The notes: a model not told the origin generated them from the letters alone. A stretch of 64,000 nucleotides of DNA from VXYL01 sp965116935 (GCA_965116935.1 OZ220737.1:496001-560000); one strand, 5' to 3'; shown: positions 43,966-52,995, counted from the stretch's first letter. Translations and numbers: made by a program.

Positions 43966-44242
43966 GTTTGGATGGAGGGCGAGACGCCCTCGCTCCTGCG
44001 GCCCTCGCATGGCAAAGGACGGTCGGCGCGGGCCCTTGGAGGGAAGGCGTCTCGCCTTCCCTGGCACGCGGGAGCGCGCCGTTCCAGGCAAGGAGACGCG
44101 CCTTGCGGCGCGTATCGAGGGCGAGACGCCCTCGCTCCAGCAGCCCTCGCTTGGCAAAGGGCAGTCGGTGCGGGGCCCTTGGAAGGAAGGCGTCTCGCCT
44201 TCCCTGGCGCGCAGCGGCGCGCCGTCCGGGAACTGTAGGCCA
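43966..44242. repeat. Tandem pair of long REP-like units
   Basis: A unit of about 150 bp occurs twice in a row: GGAGGGCGAGACGCCCTCGC, then GGCCCTTGGAGGGAAGGCGT and CTCGCCTTCCCTGG, first at 43974-44075 and again at 44127-44205, separated by GCGCGCCTTGCGGCGCG. The copies differ at scattered positions. This fills the gap between two genes; 43809-43965 shows nothing else. Confidence 0.8.
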
Positions 44243-44280
44243 AGCGTAGAGTTCCAAACCGACCGCGCGTCTCGCCCGCT

Positions 44281-45117
44281 TCAACCACGAAGGACTACAT
44301 AGGGCGGATTCACCTCCTCCCAGGCTCGAATCTCCTCGCAGAGCGCCGTTGTGCGCAAATCCTCCCCCGACATCGCCAAGCGCAACGCCCGGGCAATGTC
44401 TGCATCACTTTGCTTGGATTGCATGTCGCCCAGCACTCGCAGGAGGCCCATGCGCAGCAGCGTCACCATGTCGTGTCCATGGACGACGTGCCATGGGTCG
44501 GCGTCCGGCAGCTTGGCCATGGCATCCGACAGGTCGGCGTCCTCGCCGAGCTCTCCCTGGATCCCCACCCGCAGTCGGTCGTCATCAACTGTCCATGTCT
44601 CTCGGTCGACGACCTGCTGCAGAAGCGGTGTAACGCGCGGCAGTTCGATGTCCTCTGCGGCGCTCTGCTCCAACCACGCCAGCGCCCAGCGGACGCGCCC
44701 AAACACCAACCCTCGCTCTAGCAATGCCGATCTAACGTCCAACCCGCGCGTTTTCTCCGCGGTGCCGAATTCGCCAACCACCCTGTCCAACGCCGGTGCC
44801 CTGCACAACATGCACTCGAGATCGTGCGCGTCCGTCATAAGCACGTTCGGCGCTTCCATCTCCACGCCCATTAACACGTCGTAGTCGGCATCCACCACGG
44901 CCAAGACGCCGTGGATTGCCTCCGCTTCCAACCTCACCATGCATCCGATGGCGGTCGCCTTGCCCTCTGCCATCATCGCCTCGCACTCGTCCACCTTGTG
45001 AGCGCGCCAAAAGGCGAGGTCGTCTGCACCTTCAACCACCAGCACGGCGCAGTCGCTTTGCGTCCGCATCATCTTGACTTCGGCAACCAACGTGCCGGGA
45101 TTCTTGTGTCCTTGCAT
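44281..45117 (-). CDS. DUF4435 protein, AriB-like (PARIS-type effector)
   Basis: 278 aa. CAVLVVEGADDLAFWRAHKV has the TOPRIM-like Glu of DUF4435 (residue about 30), and IHGVLAVVDADYDVLMGVEM the acidic DxD motif. In PARIS systems AriB is the DUF4435 nuclease kept inactive by the ATPase AriA and released by phage anti-restriction proteins; related ATPase-DUF4435 pairs exist. Here an AAA ATPase gene precedes it in the same direction with a gap of about 45 bp. The active-site acids are present, so the protein could be functional. Confidence 0.75.
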   Translation of the reverse strand: MQGHKNPGTLVAEVKMMRTQSDCAVLVVEGADDLAFWRAHKVDECEAMMAEGKATAIGCMVRLEAEAIHGVLAVVDADYDVLMGVEMEAPNVLMTDAHDLECMLCRAPALDRVVGEFGTAEKTRGLDVRSALLERGLVFGRVRWALAWLEQSAAEDIELPRVTPLLQQVVDRETWTVDDDRLRVGIQGELGEDADLSDAMAKLPDADPWHVVHGHDMVTLLRMGLLRVLGDMQSKQSDADIARALRLAMSGEDLRTTALCEEIRAWEEVNPPYVVLRG

Positions 45118-45162
45118 CGGGCGTGGCGCTCATTGTTGTTTTTCGGGCGGACGCCCGGTCTG

Positions 45163-46436
45163 TCAGGTTGCATCTCCCAATGCGACCATCAGATCGGTTC
45201 GCTCGCCCGCAATGTATGGCGAGTGCGTAGCCATCAAGGCGTCAAAGCCGGACAGTTCCGCCATCGCGAGCAGGTCCCCAAGGAATGCTCTCTGCCACGC
45301 CACATGGAGCGAATCTCCGGTTCGTCAATGAGCACGACGGTGTTCGGCTGCACCATGAACAGCAGGTTGTAGTGCAGCACAATCTCGTGCTGTTCACCGG
45401 AAGACAGCGAGTCGAGCGCGAGCGGTCCGGCGTCACCCTCCGCAACCAGCCCTTTTTCGCGATCCAGCCGCATTTGCTTGTGCTTGAGCTTCGTGTTGAC
45501 GCCATCGATCAATGACCTCACCCGGTCGGCCAAGTCCTTCAACACCGCGAGCTTCTTCTCGGCATTCTTGACGTAGAGTGTCATAACTTGAAAGACAGCT
45601 TCATCCGTATATCCCACTTCCTCTACGATCTCATGTCCGACGGGCTCGTTCAGGATTCCAAGTGAGACCAGCTCCTTGGTCAGCCCGCGGACCTCCGCAA
45701 GACGATGCTCCAGTTCCTGGTTTGCAAGCGCTGGCTCGCTTGCCGCCGAAAGCAATTGACGAGGGAACGCTTGATCAAGCGCCTGCGACTCCCGGCCGTA
45801 TTCCGCCATTGCGCCGTTGAGCCGCGCCCGCAGGTCTTCGGCGCATTCGAGAACCCTCGGCTCATCGGCCCTATCTGGCTCACTACGAAAAACAAACCCT
45901 AGTGGGGGAACATAGACGTGCGGCCGTCCACGCCGTTCTAGCCGATGCGTGTCAATCAGGTGAACGCTGCCTTGTGCGAGAAACTCGGCAAGCCAAGCGG
46001 GGCCTTCCCCAGCCGGGGAAGGCTGGATAGGTTGAATTCCCACCCGAGGGTCAGATTCATCAGCCCACCAATGCTCGAAGGACAGGGGCTTTGCACGCGG
46101 TGTAGCGGAAAGACCGACTGTCGCAGACTCCCCACTTCCTCCACGACGCTCGAGGCTGACATCCAACGCGTCGGAGACTCGACTCGGCTTTACCTCCAGC
46201 GACCTTCCTTCCCCAAACCGCAACCGAAACCGAGAAAACGGCACCGCCCCGAAATACTCCAGCCGATTGCCCATCAAGGCATCGATCATTTTCAGGATGG
46301 TCGTCTTCCCGACCCCGTTCGGCCCGTGAAGGATCGTCACGCGGTCGTCGACGTTGAGATCAATCTGGTGGTTGTAGATGCCAAACAGCCCTTCGACATC
46401 CACCCCCACGAGCTTCAGGAGTTCCCGCTGAGCCAT
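45163..46436 (-). CDS. AAA/ABC-type ATPase, AriA-like, with a 1-bp frameshift
   Basis: The Walker A is GPNGVGKTTILKMIDAL near residue 40, the signature LSSGEQHEIVLHYNLLF and Walker B VVLIDEPEI come near the end. Right after DEPEI a missing base near 45312 (two A where three are expected on the plus strand) shifts the frame. The other frame then gives LHVAWQRAFLGDLLAMAELS and MATHSPYIAGERTDLMVALG with the His-loop (ATHSPY) and a stop at 45163. Coordinates assume the restored frame; without it the protein ends at 45234. The ATG at 46436 follows a GTG in frame. Partner of the DUF4435 gene. Confidence 0.75.
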
Positions 46437-46520
46437 CACCGCAGCCTCAACCTGCTTTCCCTACGTCGAAGGTCAACCACCGCGCCGCGATGCGGCACGA
46501 GCGACAGATCGTAACGGAGA

Positions 46521-46554
46521 TAGTCCGCGAGGTGGGGGTAGGCCCACCTCGCGG
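46521..46554 (-). terminator. Strong hairpin behind the duplicated autotransporter end
   Basis: A perfect 14-bp stem (GTCCGCGAGGTGGG with CCCACCTCGCGGAC) around GGTAGG, 30 bp past the stop of the barrel fragment. There is no clear T tract, so termination is not certain. Confidence 0.5.
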
Positions 46555-46583
46555 ACGGTTGTGGCAGCTAGCTCCAGTTCAAA

Positions 46584-47763
46584 TCAGAACCGGGCCCTTC
46601 CGCTCATCAGCACCCGAGTCTCCCCGACGGGGTACATCTCGCCGTCCACCCTTTCCGCCGAGAGCTCAACCTGAGTCCCCCCAAGCAACCCCTGCATTAG
46701 GCCGTAGCGGACGCCAATGCGGAGGCGTTGGTCTTGGGCGCCGGTCACATCCATTTGGCCGAAGGGGGTGACGAGGCCCGGCATGGAGCGCAGGCCAAAG
46801 CCGTAGCCCAAGGCGGCGTCTACGCCCCAGGTTTGGGTGCGGCCCATGCCGTAGGCGTATTGGGAGGCATCCCTCACGTTGCCCACTTCATCCCAGAAGA
46901 GGTCGGTGGAGTCGGCGGAGCCGCCCCAGCGGGGGGAGAGGCGGAAGGTGATTCCGCGACCCGCTGCGCCGGGCTCGAAGCTGGCCGTCACGCCGATGCC
47001 GCTTTCGCTGTAGCCCTCGCCGGTGTGCATCGCCAGGACGCGGCCCTTGGCCTCGAGGCCGAAGCCGGACTCCGCGTTCAAGATGCGAATCCCGCCGGCC
47101 AGCTCAAGGCCGCCGCCGGTCTGGCCGTCGCCGCCGTCGAAGCGGCCGCTCACCTCCACGAACGGGGTCATGGTCTCGGCGTCCCACGCCGCCTCCACGC
47201 CCAGCCGCAGCCGCGAGACGCTGGCCGAGAGGCCGTCAATCGCCATCATGCCGCTGTCGGTCTCCAGGCTCAGGAAGCCGGCGTCGCCGCGCAGCGAAAG
47301 GCCGGCGCCGCCGAACTCCATCGCCAGCGCGCGGCGCAGCCCGCCGACGGCCATCGCCATCGACAGGTCGCTCGACTGCGAACCCGTCACGTGCGTCCGC
47401 GAGAGATCCGCCTCGCCGCCGCCGAAGCCGCCGATCACCCAGATCTCCGAGTCCGGCCCCACTTCCAGCCGCGCGCAGGGGTGGAACGCCGTCACCGCGG
47501 TTTCCAGCGTGCCGCCGGTGTCGTTCTGGACGATGCCGTCGAAGCCGTAGTCCGCCTCCGCGCCGCTGCGCGACACCGAGACACCGGCCAGCCAGCCGTC
47601 GCCGCGGGCGTCCACGCCGATGTAGCCCGAGGACGAGGAGCCGTCGTACATGCCGGCTCGCCCTCGAGGCTCGAAAGGTCGCCTGCGCCCCAGACGGCGA
47701 ACTGGGCGTCGCCCGTGCCCAGCGCGTTCAGCGGCATGTTGAACGAGTGGCGGTGAACAGTAC
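46584..47763 (-). pseudogene. Duplicated autotransporter beta-barrel end
   Basis: Codes for about 390 residues nearly identical to the C-terminus of the autotransporter at 53254-59538, from FNMPLNALGTGDAQFAVWGA to the terminal LMSGRARF. A 7-bp deletion near 47652 breaks the frame after LEGEP, so no continuous barrel with signal is made. There is no passenger, start or signal peptide. Similarity ends near 47763. Same orientation as the full gene, which lies 5.5 kb away beyond a set of defence-type genes. Confidence 0.9.
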
Positions 47764-47844
47764 CGCAAGCAACCGAACGCGAGTGCTGTTCGGTGGAGCG
47801 GAACAGGGCAGGCTCACGCGAAAGTGCTTCGGACGACGTAACCA

Positions 47845-48390
47845 ATGGACAAATCCCCAATGTCGCGTTATGCTCCTCGCCAATCAGACGGGCGCGACAT
47901 TGACGACGACCACATGGGCTCCGACCGTGAAACCCTCCTGTTCGAGACATACAAGCTCCACGCCGAGCTTGCCGAACGCGCCGCATCCCTGCGCGAGGAC
48001 CTCAACAAACTGTACATCGGCATGGTCACCGCTATCATCGCCGCCACCGTGCTCATGCAACGCTTCGGTGCCGACAGCAACACCCAACTGCTAATGCCGT
48101 TTCTAGGCATCCTCGCGTCGCTCTGCTGGCTATTTTCCCTGCATTCACTCACGGGTCGCCTCACCGCGAAGCAGAAGGTGCTGGTTGCCCTCGAGGCCGA
48201 ACTGCCGTTTACGTTTCTCAAGCGGGAAAACGAAGAGTTCGACCAGAGCCGTTACATACGGCGAAAGTACACGGCGCGGCTCATGCCTGCCGCGTTCTTT
48301 GCAACCTGCACCGTCTGGCTCATAGCCAACATCAGCACCGCAGACGAAACTCCACCTGCGCAACCCGCACATCAGGCAGCATTCCCATGA
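47845..48390 (+). CDS. RipA-like integral membrane protein
   Basis: 181 aa. LFETYKLHAELAERAASLRE is an amphipathic N-terminal helix; LYIGMVTAIIAATVLMQRF and LLMPFLGILASLCWLFSLHS are two membrane helices; ARLMPAAFFATCTVWLIANI is a third near the end. The layout resembles RipA-type octameric membrane proteins found in defence loci. It overlaps the TIR gene by 4 bp, so it may be the membrane effector of a TIR-based system (inference). Starts at 47860 or 47914 are alternatives. Confidence 0.6.
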   Translation: MDKSPMSRYAPRQSDGRDIDDDHMGSDRETLLFETYKLHAELAERAASLREDLNKLYIGMVTAIIAATVLMQRFGADSNTQLLMPFLGILASLCWLFSLHSLTGRLTAKQKVLVALEAELPFTFLKRENEEFDQSRYIRRKYTARLMPAAFFATCTVWLIANISTADETPPAQPAHQAAFP

Positions 48391-48869
48391 GCGACACGAA
48401 GAACATCTTCATCAGCCATATTCACGAGGACGACCCCGCCCTGAAGGACCTGAAGAATCTGCTGAGCAACAACGGAATGACGCCTCGGGACTACTCCGTA
48501 ACGGCCGACAACCCCAACAACGCCCACAATGAGGACTACATTAAGTACCAGATACTCGCGCCCCGAATCCAGCGGTCAAGCGCCCTCGTCGTTTACATTT
48601 CGGCCGACATGCGCTTCAGCCGATGGGTGAATTGGGAAATCGAGCACGCCGCACGCGAGGGGAAGACAATCGTCGGCGTGTACGAGCATGGCGCCGCTGG
48701 CTGCGAACTGCCGCAAGGGCTAGAAAACGTCCGGGACGCGCTGGTGGTCAGCTGGAGGGGCAACGATATCATTGACGCGATCGAGGGCCGGCTCGGCGAG
48801 TCACGCCAACCCAACGGCAACCAACATGCACCTCGCGACATCGACCGCCACGACTGTGGCAACAGGTAA
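48387..48869 (+). CDS. ThsB-like TIR-domain protein
   Basis: 160 aa. KNIFISHIHEDDPALKDLKN opens a TIR-like domain of the MTH538/ThsB type; RIQRSSALVVYISADMRFSR and WVNWEIEHAAREGKTIVGVY supply the WVNWEIE block typical of these proteins. In Thoeris, ThsB TIR proteins make a signalling nucleotide from NAD+ on infection. The conserved Glu in WEIE is present. The gene lies between a membrane protein and an Nmad2 gene with overlaps or gaps of a few bases. Confidence 0.82.
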   Translation: MSDTKNIFISHIHEDDPALKDLKNLLSNNGMTPRDYSVTADNPNNAHNEDYIKYQILAPRIQRSSALVVYISADMRFSRWVNWEIEHAAREGKTIVGVYEHGAAGCELPQGLENVRDALVVSWRGNDIIDAIEGRLGESRQPNGNQHAPRDIDRHDCGNR

Positions 48870-48875
48870 ACAAGC

Positions 48876-49499
48876 ATGCGTCTATATTCATACGTCGTTG
48901 CTAGAGACTACGGCTTCGCGCCCAACCCATTTTACGGCATCTGCACATTAGCGACCTGCAAGCCCAAGATTAGGGCAGTTGCGCAGCCCGGCGATTGGGT
49001 GATCGGGACGGGCAGCAAAGAGGACGATTGTCAACGCCAACTGGTGTACGCGATGAAGGTGTCGGAAATCCAGTCCTTCGACGAGTATTGGAACGATCCG
49101 CGCTTTCGGAGCAAAAGGCCCAACCTGTCCGGGAGCCGCAAGCAGGCGTTCGGCGACAACATCTATCACAGCGATGGTGACGAGTGGGCGCAGGCGAACT
49201 CACACCATAGCTGCAGTTCGGGACTCCCCAACCCCAACAACATTCGCCGCGACACGAGCGTTGATCGAGTCCTAATCGCAGATCGCTTTGCCTACTTCGG
49301 TGCCGTCGGCAAAGTGATCCCCGTGCGCTTTGACATCTGCAAAAAAGGGCCCGGCCACCGCTGTCGCTTCGCGCCTGAGTTCGTGGCTAAAATGGACAAC
49401 TGGCTGGTCTCCCTCGATCCGGGATACCACGCGACCCCCGCCGATTGGTCCGGAATGACTTGGACGCCGTGGCACAAGCTTGTGCGAAGAGGCCCATAG
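48876..49499 (+). CDS. Nmad2 (nucleotide modification associated domain 2) protein
   Basis: 207 aa. RLYSYVVARDYGFAPNPFYG, ICTLATCKPKIRAVAQPGDW, VIGTGSKED and KQAFGDNIYHSDGDEWAQAN match the Nmad2 pattern across its length. The domain was defined by its association with genes for modified nucleobases; its biochemical role is not established. Here it is the last gene of a three-gene operon with a RipA-like and a TIR gene, and it converges on an operon carrying a base-modification pyrophosphorylase. Confidence 0.82.
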   Translation: MRLYSYVVARDYGFAPNPFYGICTLATCKPKIRAVAQPGDWVIGTGSKEDDCQRQLVYAMKVSEIQSFDEYWNDPRFRSKRPNLSGSRKQAFGDNIYHSDGDEWAQANSHHSCSSGLPNPNNIRRDTSVDRVLIADRFAYFGAVGKVIPVRFDICKKGPGHRCRFAPEFVAKMDNWLVSLDPGYHATPADWSGMTWTPWHKLVRRGP

Positions 49500-49557
49500 G
49501 CTTGATGCCACCAGAGACATGCTCTTCCAGCGAAGGGGTGTCGAACAGCCAGGAAGG

Positions 49558-49908
49558 TCACGGTCGACGACGACTCTCGAAGGAACGCAATGCCAACCGA
49601 TCGAGCCGATCAAGCGCCTCGGCGCTTCGGCCATCATCCTTCCGCACCTCCCGGAGCGCTTTAATAGCCTCTCTGACCACTTCTTCGTCGAGCTCGACGC
49701 GGCGTCGTCGTGCGCCGAATCTCACAATCAGGAGCGCTATCGCTCCTCCCAGCCACAAAGCAGACAGCGCCAGCGCGACTACGGCCGGCCACATGCACCC
49801 CCGCGACGCGAGACTTACCACACACACACCCGCCGCTAGCGCGACCACGGCCATGGCGAAAGCCGCCACCCCCCACGGCCATCGAGCCTCGCTCCCTTCG
49901 CCGCTCAT
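49558..49908 (-). CDS. Small membrane protein with two transmembrane helices
   Basis: 116 aa: WGVAAFAMAVVALAAGVCVV and AVVALALSALWLGGAIALLI are the helices, followed by a charged C-terminal coil (ELDEEVVREAIKALREVRKD). No family recognised. Its start overlaps the stop of the dCTP-deaminase-like gene by 4 bp, so the two are coupled; both end up at the membrane. Confidence 0.6.
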   Translation of the reverse strand: MSGEGSEARWPWGVAAFAMAVVALAAGVCVVSLASRGCMWPAVVALALSALWLGGAIALLIVRFGARRRRVELDEEVVREAIKALREVRKDDGRSAEALDRLDRLALRSFESRRRP

Positions 49909-50573
49909 GCCGTAAATGCCTTAATCCCGATCGCCACAAGGGCCGTCACTGCGATCGCCGCGACGACCCTGAAAATCGCCAGTTCCCGCAGCACGGCATC
50001 GAGCCTGCGTTCCAGTTTCTGCTCCACGTCATCCATGGAACTCGCAACTCCGGCAAGCGAGTAGAGCTTCCCACTAACTCCACCAATCCAGTTGCTTTGC
50101 AGCCTCCACGGCCCCGGATCGCGCTTCCTTCCTGGGTCGGTCAGGTCGGAGTACCAGATCAAGAAAATGTCATCCCCTTGACGTAGATGAACTGACGCTG
50201 GTCCCGCATTGAAGACAGCGAAAGTCAGACGGCCCTTGAACCCCGGGTCCACGTGGAACCCGGACACGTTCACCAAGCCACGATACTTCGTGCCCGCTCG
50301 AATGGAGATGAACGCGATCTCGCTTCTCTTGACGCACACTTTCTCGTCAGTAAGCAGGAAAGCGAGCTGTCCGGGCGGAATCGTGAACGCCTCTCGCTCC
50401 TTCAACTGCAAAATCGAGGCCGTGGCCGGATCTGCAGCCTCCGCCGTGGGGGAAACGTAAATCTCCCGCCCGATGGAGAGACGGTATGCCGCCCCATCGA
50501 TTCGGTCGCACGAATATGCGCTTCCTAAACGTGGCTCAAGTTCCAGCTTGAGGCGCTTTGGCCCCCAAAACAT
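49905..50573 (-). CDS. dCTP deaminase/dUTPase-fold protein with C-terminal membrane helix
   Basis: 222 aa. VNVSGFHVDPGFKGRLTFAV and FNAGPASVHLRQGDDIFLIW follow the deoxynucleotide-binding trimer fold of Dcd/Dut. In dCTP deaminases the block GxITLExxN carries the catalytic Glu; here it reads GRLTFAVFN, with Ala in that place, so deamination is doubtful. The end (FRVVAAIAVTALVAIGIKAF) is a transmembrane helix. The gene starts 16 bp after the pyrophosphorylase-MazG gene. It may sense or bind nucleotides at the membrane (inference). Confidence 0.7.
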   Translation of the reverse strand: MFWGPKRLKLELEPRLGSAYSCDRIDGAAYRLSIGREIYVSPTAEAADPATASILQLKEREAFTIPPGQLAFLLTDEKVCVKRSEIAFISIRAGTKYRGLVNVSGFHVDPGFKGRLTFAVFNAGPASVHLRQGDDIFLIWYSDLTDPGRKRDPGPWRLQSNWIGGVSGKLYSLAGVASSMDDVEQKLERRLDAVLRELAIFRVVAAIAVTALVAIGIKAFTA

Positions 50574-50589
50574 ACTTGCTTTCCCCTGC

Positions 50590-52995
50590 CTATGGGGATG
50601 CGGGCAACAACGCCCGCCTATGTCCCTGCGGGTGAGCGTCTAGGAACTCGATCCGTCGAGCCGAACGGTCGGCTCGAACAAAGCCTCCTCCCGCCCGCAA
50701 TACTTCCCGCCACGCGTCGTACCCTTGCAGTATCGCGTCCTGCCACTCGGCGTCGGTCCGTTCCTGCACTTCCAGATGTGCCGTCATGCCACGAATCGTC
50801 CGAAGCAGATTGCTGTCCACCGTCTGAATGCCGTCAAACATGCGGTGGTGCTTCGCCGACGAAAACACCAACGCCGAGATGCCCTCTTCAATTGCCGCAG
50901 CACGACCGCCATCCTCCACCTCGTCGATGACCGGATCGCTCTTGCGTTTTCGGCGTAGCAGGCTGCGGGTTATTGGAGACCAGCCGAGGACTGCCGCGTA
51001 GGCGAAGTGGAAGACATCGTGGAATCGATAGCCGTCCTCATCGTGGGCGTTGTCTGTCAGCATGTCGGGCTGCACCGAGCTGCGATCACCGTCGATCACA
51101 AACGACACCGACACCCGGCCACCATTGTCCGCAAGTAACGCGTCGAATCGCCTCGGCAATCGTTCGTGTTCCGGCCACCTGTCACCTGAGATAGCCGGCA
51201 GTTCGTCCGGCAGTGCCCACCTTTGCTGAACCTTCGCGAGGTTCCTATCGACTATTTCCGAAAGCGATGCCCCATGCACAGATGCCAAAGATCGCACGTT
51301 GGCAAACAGGGCCACAAGGGAGTCAAAAAGCAATGTGTCGAAGCCGGTCTTATCCTTCGCCAAGAGCGATGCATACGCCCGCGAAATCCGCCCCGTCCCT
51401 TCCGCCAACGCCAATGTCAGCTTGATCCAGTCCCTCTCAAGCCCCGGCTGCGGAACTGCCGAACGCGCAGCCTTGTCGATTTCTTCCAAATCGAAGCCAC
51501 GATGCGTCGCCAGATCGGCGGCGTACCAAATGAGATCCCCAAGCTCCTCCACGAGCCGGTCGCGGAATGAGACATAGGCTTCGCCATCTCGCGCCCGCTT
51601 CTTCAACTCGCTCACCACTTCGCCTGTTTCGCCGATGAGGCCCAGTACAGGTGTGGTGATCGTGTCTCCCCCAACGACGGATCCATGGCGACTGGTTCTT
51701 CCAGCGTGTTTCTGGTACGCACGGAAGTCAGGGTCCGAGCCGCGAGACAACCCCCAACTGTCGGCGGCCCCCCGCACCAGATTGTTGATCCCCCACTTCC
51801 TCGGGAAAACCGGAACCTCCACATCCCCAGCCGCCTCAAACTTCTGCTTGATCCGCTTCCGCCCGCCCTCCGGTGTCAGCTCCGGGAGTTTCGCCCGCGC
51901 GTACTTTGCCACCTCGCAGAACACGTTCTGGCAATCGATGAGCTGCATCGGCCGCCCAAACAAATCCCGAAACTCGAGCCCGAGCCGCTCGAACTCCACC
52001 TCTTGCGAGTCCATCATCATCCGAATCAGGTCTTCGTCGCTCCGCCCGCCAGCATCCGCGAAGCACTTGCGAATCCCCTCTTGAGCGCCCGGCCCAGCAG
52101 CCACGAACTCCGTCTCCCTGAAGTCCACCACCTCGCTGTAGTTGATGTCCGTGATCAACTGATACGCAAGAAATGGTCCGATTCCCGGATAGGACCGCAG
52201 CAGATCGAACCCAGCCTCCATGCTGCCCGCTTCTGCAAGCCGATCCGCCAGCCCGTCCACCATCATCTGCTTTAGCAGAGCAAGGTGCCCCGAGTGCTTG
52301 GCTCCGCCCTTGCCACCACGTGCGGTAGGCATGATGTACGCCGCCGAGTAAATTCGCCGCCCCGCCTGCAGCTCCCTAGCCAAAATCTCGTCAATACGTT
52401 CGAACGGATCATCCGACAGCGTCAGCGCGCCGATGGACTGCACCAGCGTCTCCCAAGTCTCGATCCGATTAAAGAGTTTGAAAAGCAGAATCCGAAACAC
52501 GACCTCGTCAGGCTCAGCAGGCAGCCCATCCCGATAGATGATGTTTCGAATTAGGTACTGGCTCACGCGATCCGCAGCGCGGTACACGTTCGTGAAGCGA
52601 TGCTGCCTCAGCACCTCGTCTTCCGTCCACGGAGCAGGCTCGCCTTGCAGCCGCTTGAAGTAAATCTCCTGCCGTTCGAACGCGTAGGTCCACCAAGCGT
52701 CGTACGCCTCCGTAACCTTCGCCTTCGGGGCAAACGTCAGCACCGCAGAGGAAGGCTTCAGAACACGCGGCTCATCCGTTCCGCTGAACAGCGTTAGGGG
52801 CTTTGGCCCATCAGCCTCGGTACGAGGCAAGGCGCCCGCAACATCGAACGCAGCGTCGCCTGGCGCGGAACGCTCCGAATCACCGGTGTGTCGCGCACGC
52901 ACAGAAGATTCCACCGCCCCGTTCTGGCTTGGCGGATCGATCCGACGCTCGCTCAATTGAAGCTCCGACGCATGTACAAAGTCGTGCTTACGCAC
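50590..52995 (-). CDS. Fusion of aGPT-type pyrophosphorylase domain and MazG-like hydrolase
   Basis: 801 aa. Residues about 90-410 match the alpha-glutamyl/putrescinyl-thymine pyrophosphorylase (nucleobase hypermodification) family: EAYDAWWTYAFERQEIYFKR, VVFRILLFKLFNRIETWETL, RSYPGIGPFLAYQLITDINY and VAAGPGAQEGIRKCF. Residues about 450-510 are MazG-like (GLIGETGEVVSELKKRARDG, LVEELGDLIWYAADL, with the acidic EE/ExxD ligands). The C-terminal 250 residues contain FHDVFHFAYAAVLGWSPITR, unknown. In phages such pyrophosphorylases install amine-bearing thymines; a chromosomal copy next to Nmad2, TIR and Dcd-like genes points to nucleotide sensing or modification in defence. GTG start; no later start precedes the domain. 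Confidence 0.8.
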   Translation of the reverse strand: MRKHDFVHASELQLSERRIDPPSQNGAVESSVRARHTGDSERSAPGDAAFDVAGALPRTEADGPKPLTLFSGTDEPRVLKPSSAVLTFAPKAKVTEAYDAWWTYAFERQEIYFKRLQGEPAPWTEDEVLRQHRFTNVYRAADRVSQYLIRNIIYRDGLPAEPDEVVFRILLFKLFNRIETWETLVQSIGALTLSDDPFERIDEILARELQAGRRIYSAAYIMPTARGGKGGAKHSGHLALLKQMMVDGLADRLAEAGSMEAGFDLLRSYPGIGPFLAYQLITDINYSEVVDFRETEFVAAGPGAQEGIRKCFADAGGRSDEDLIRMMMDSQEVEFERLGLEFRDLFGRPMQLIDCQNVFCEVAKYARAKLPELTPEGGRKRIKQKFEAAGDVEVPVFPRKWGINNLVRGAADSWGLSRGSDPDFRAYQKHAGRTSRHGSVVGGDTITTPVLGLIGETGEVVSELKKRARDGEAYVSFRDRLVEELGDLIWYAADLATHRGFDLEEIDKAARSAVPQPGLERDWIKLTLALAEGTGRISRAYASLLAKDKTGFDTLLFDSLVALFANVRSLASVHGASLSEIVDRNLAKVQQRWALPDELPAISGDRWPEHERLPRRFDALLADNGGRVSVSFVIDGDRSSVQPDMLTDNAHDEDGYRFHDVFHFAYAAVLGWSPITRSLLRRKRKSDPVIDEVEDGGRAAAIEEGISALVFSSAKHHRMFDGIQTVDSNLLRTIRGMTAHLEVQERTDAEWQDAILQGYDAWREVLRAGGGFVRADRSARRIEFLDAHPQGHRRALLPASP

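Noticed and set aside
43966..44242. Possible CRISPR array
   Set aside because: Only two long units, no regular 25-40 bp repeat with unique spacers, no cas gene nearby; it is a tandem REP-like repeat.
46584..47650. Independent small outer-membrane protein
   Set aside because: It is nearly identical to the barrel end of the large autotransporter, has no signal peptide, and its upstream part is out of frame.
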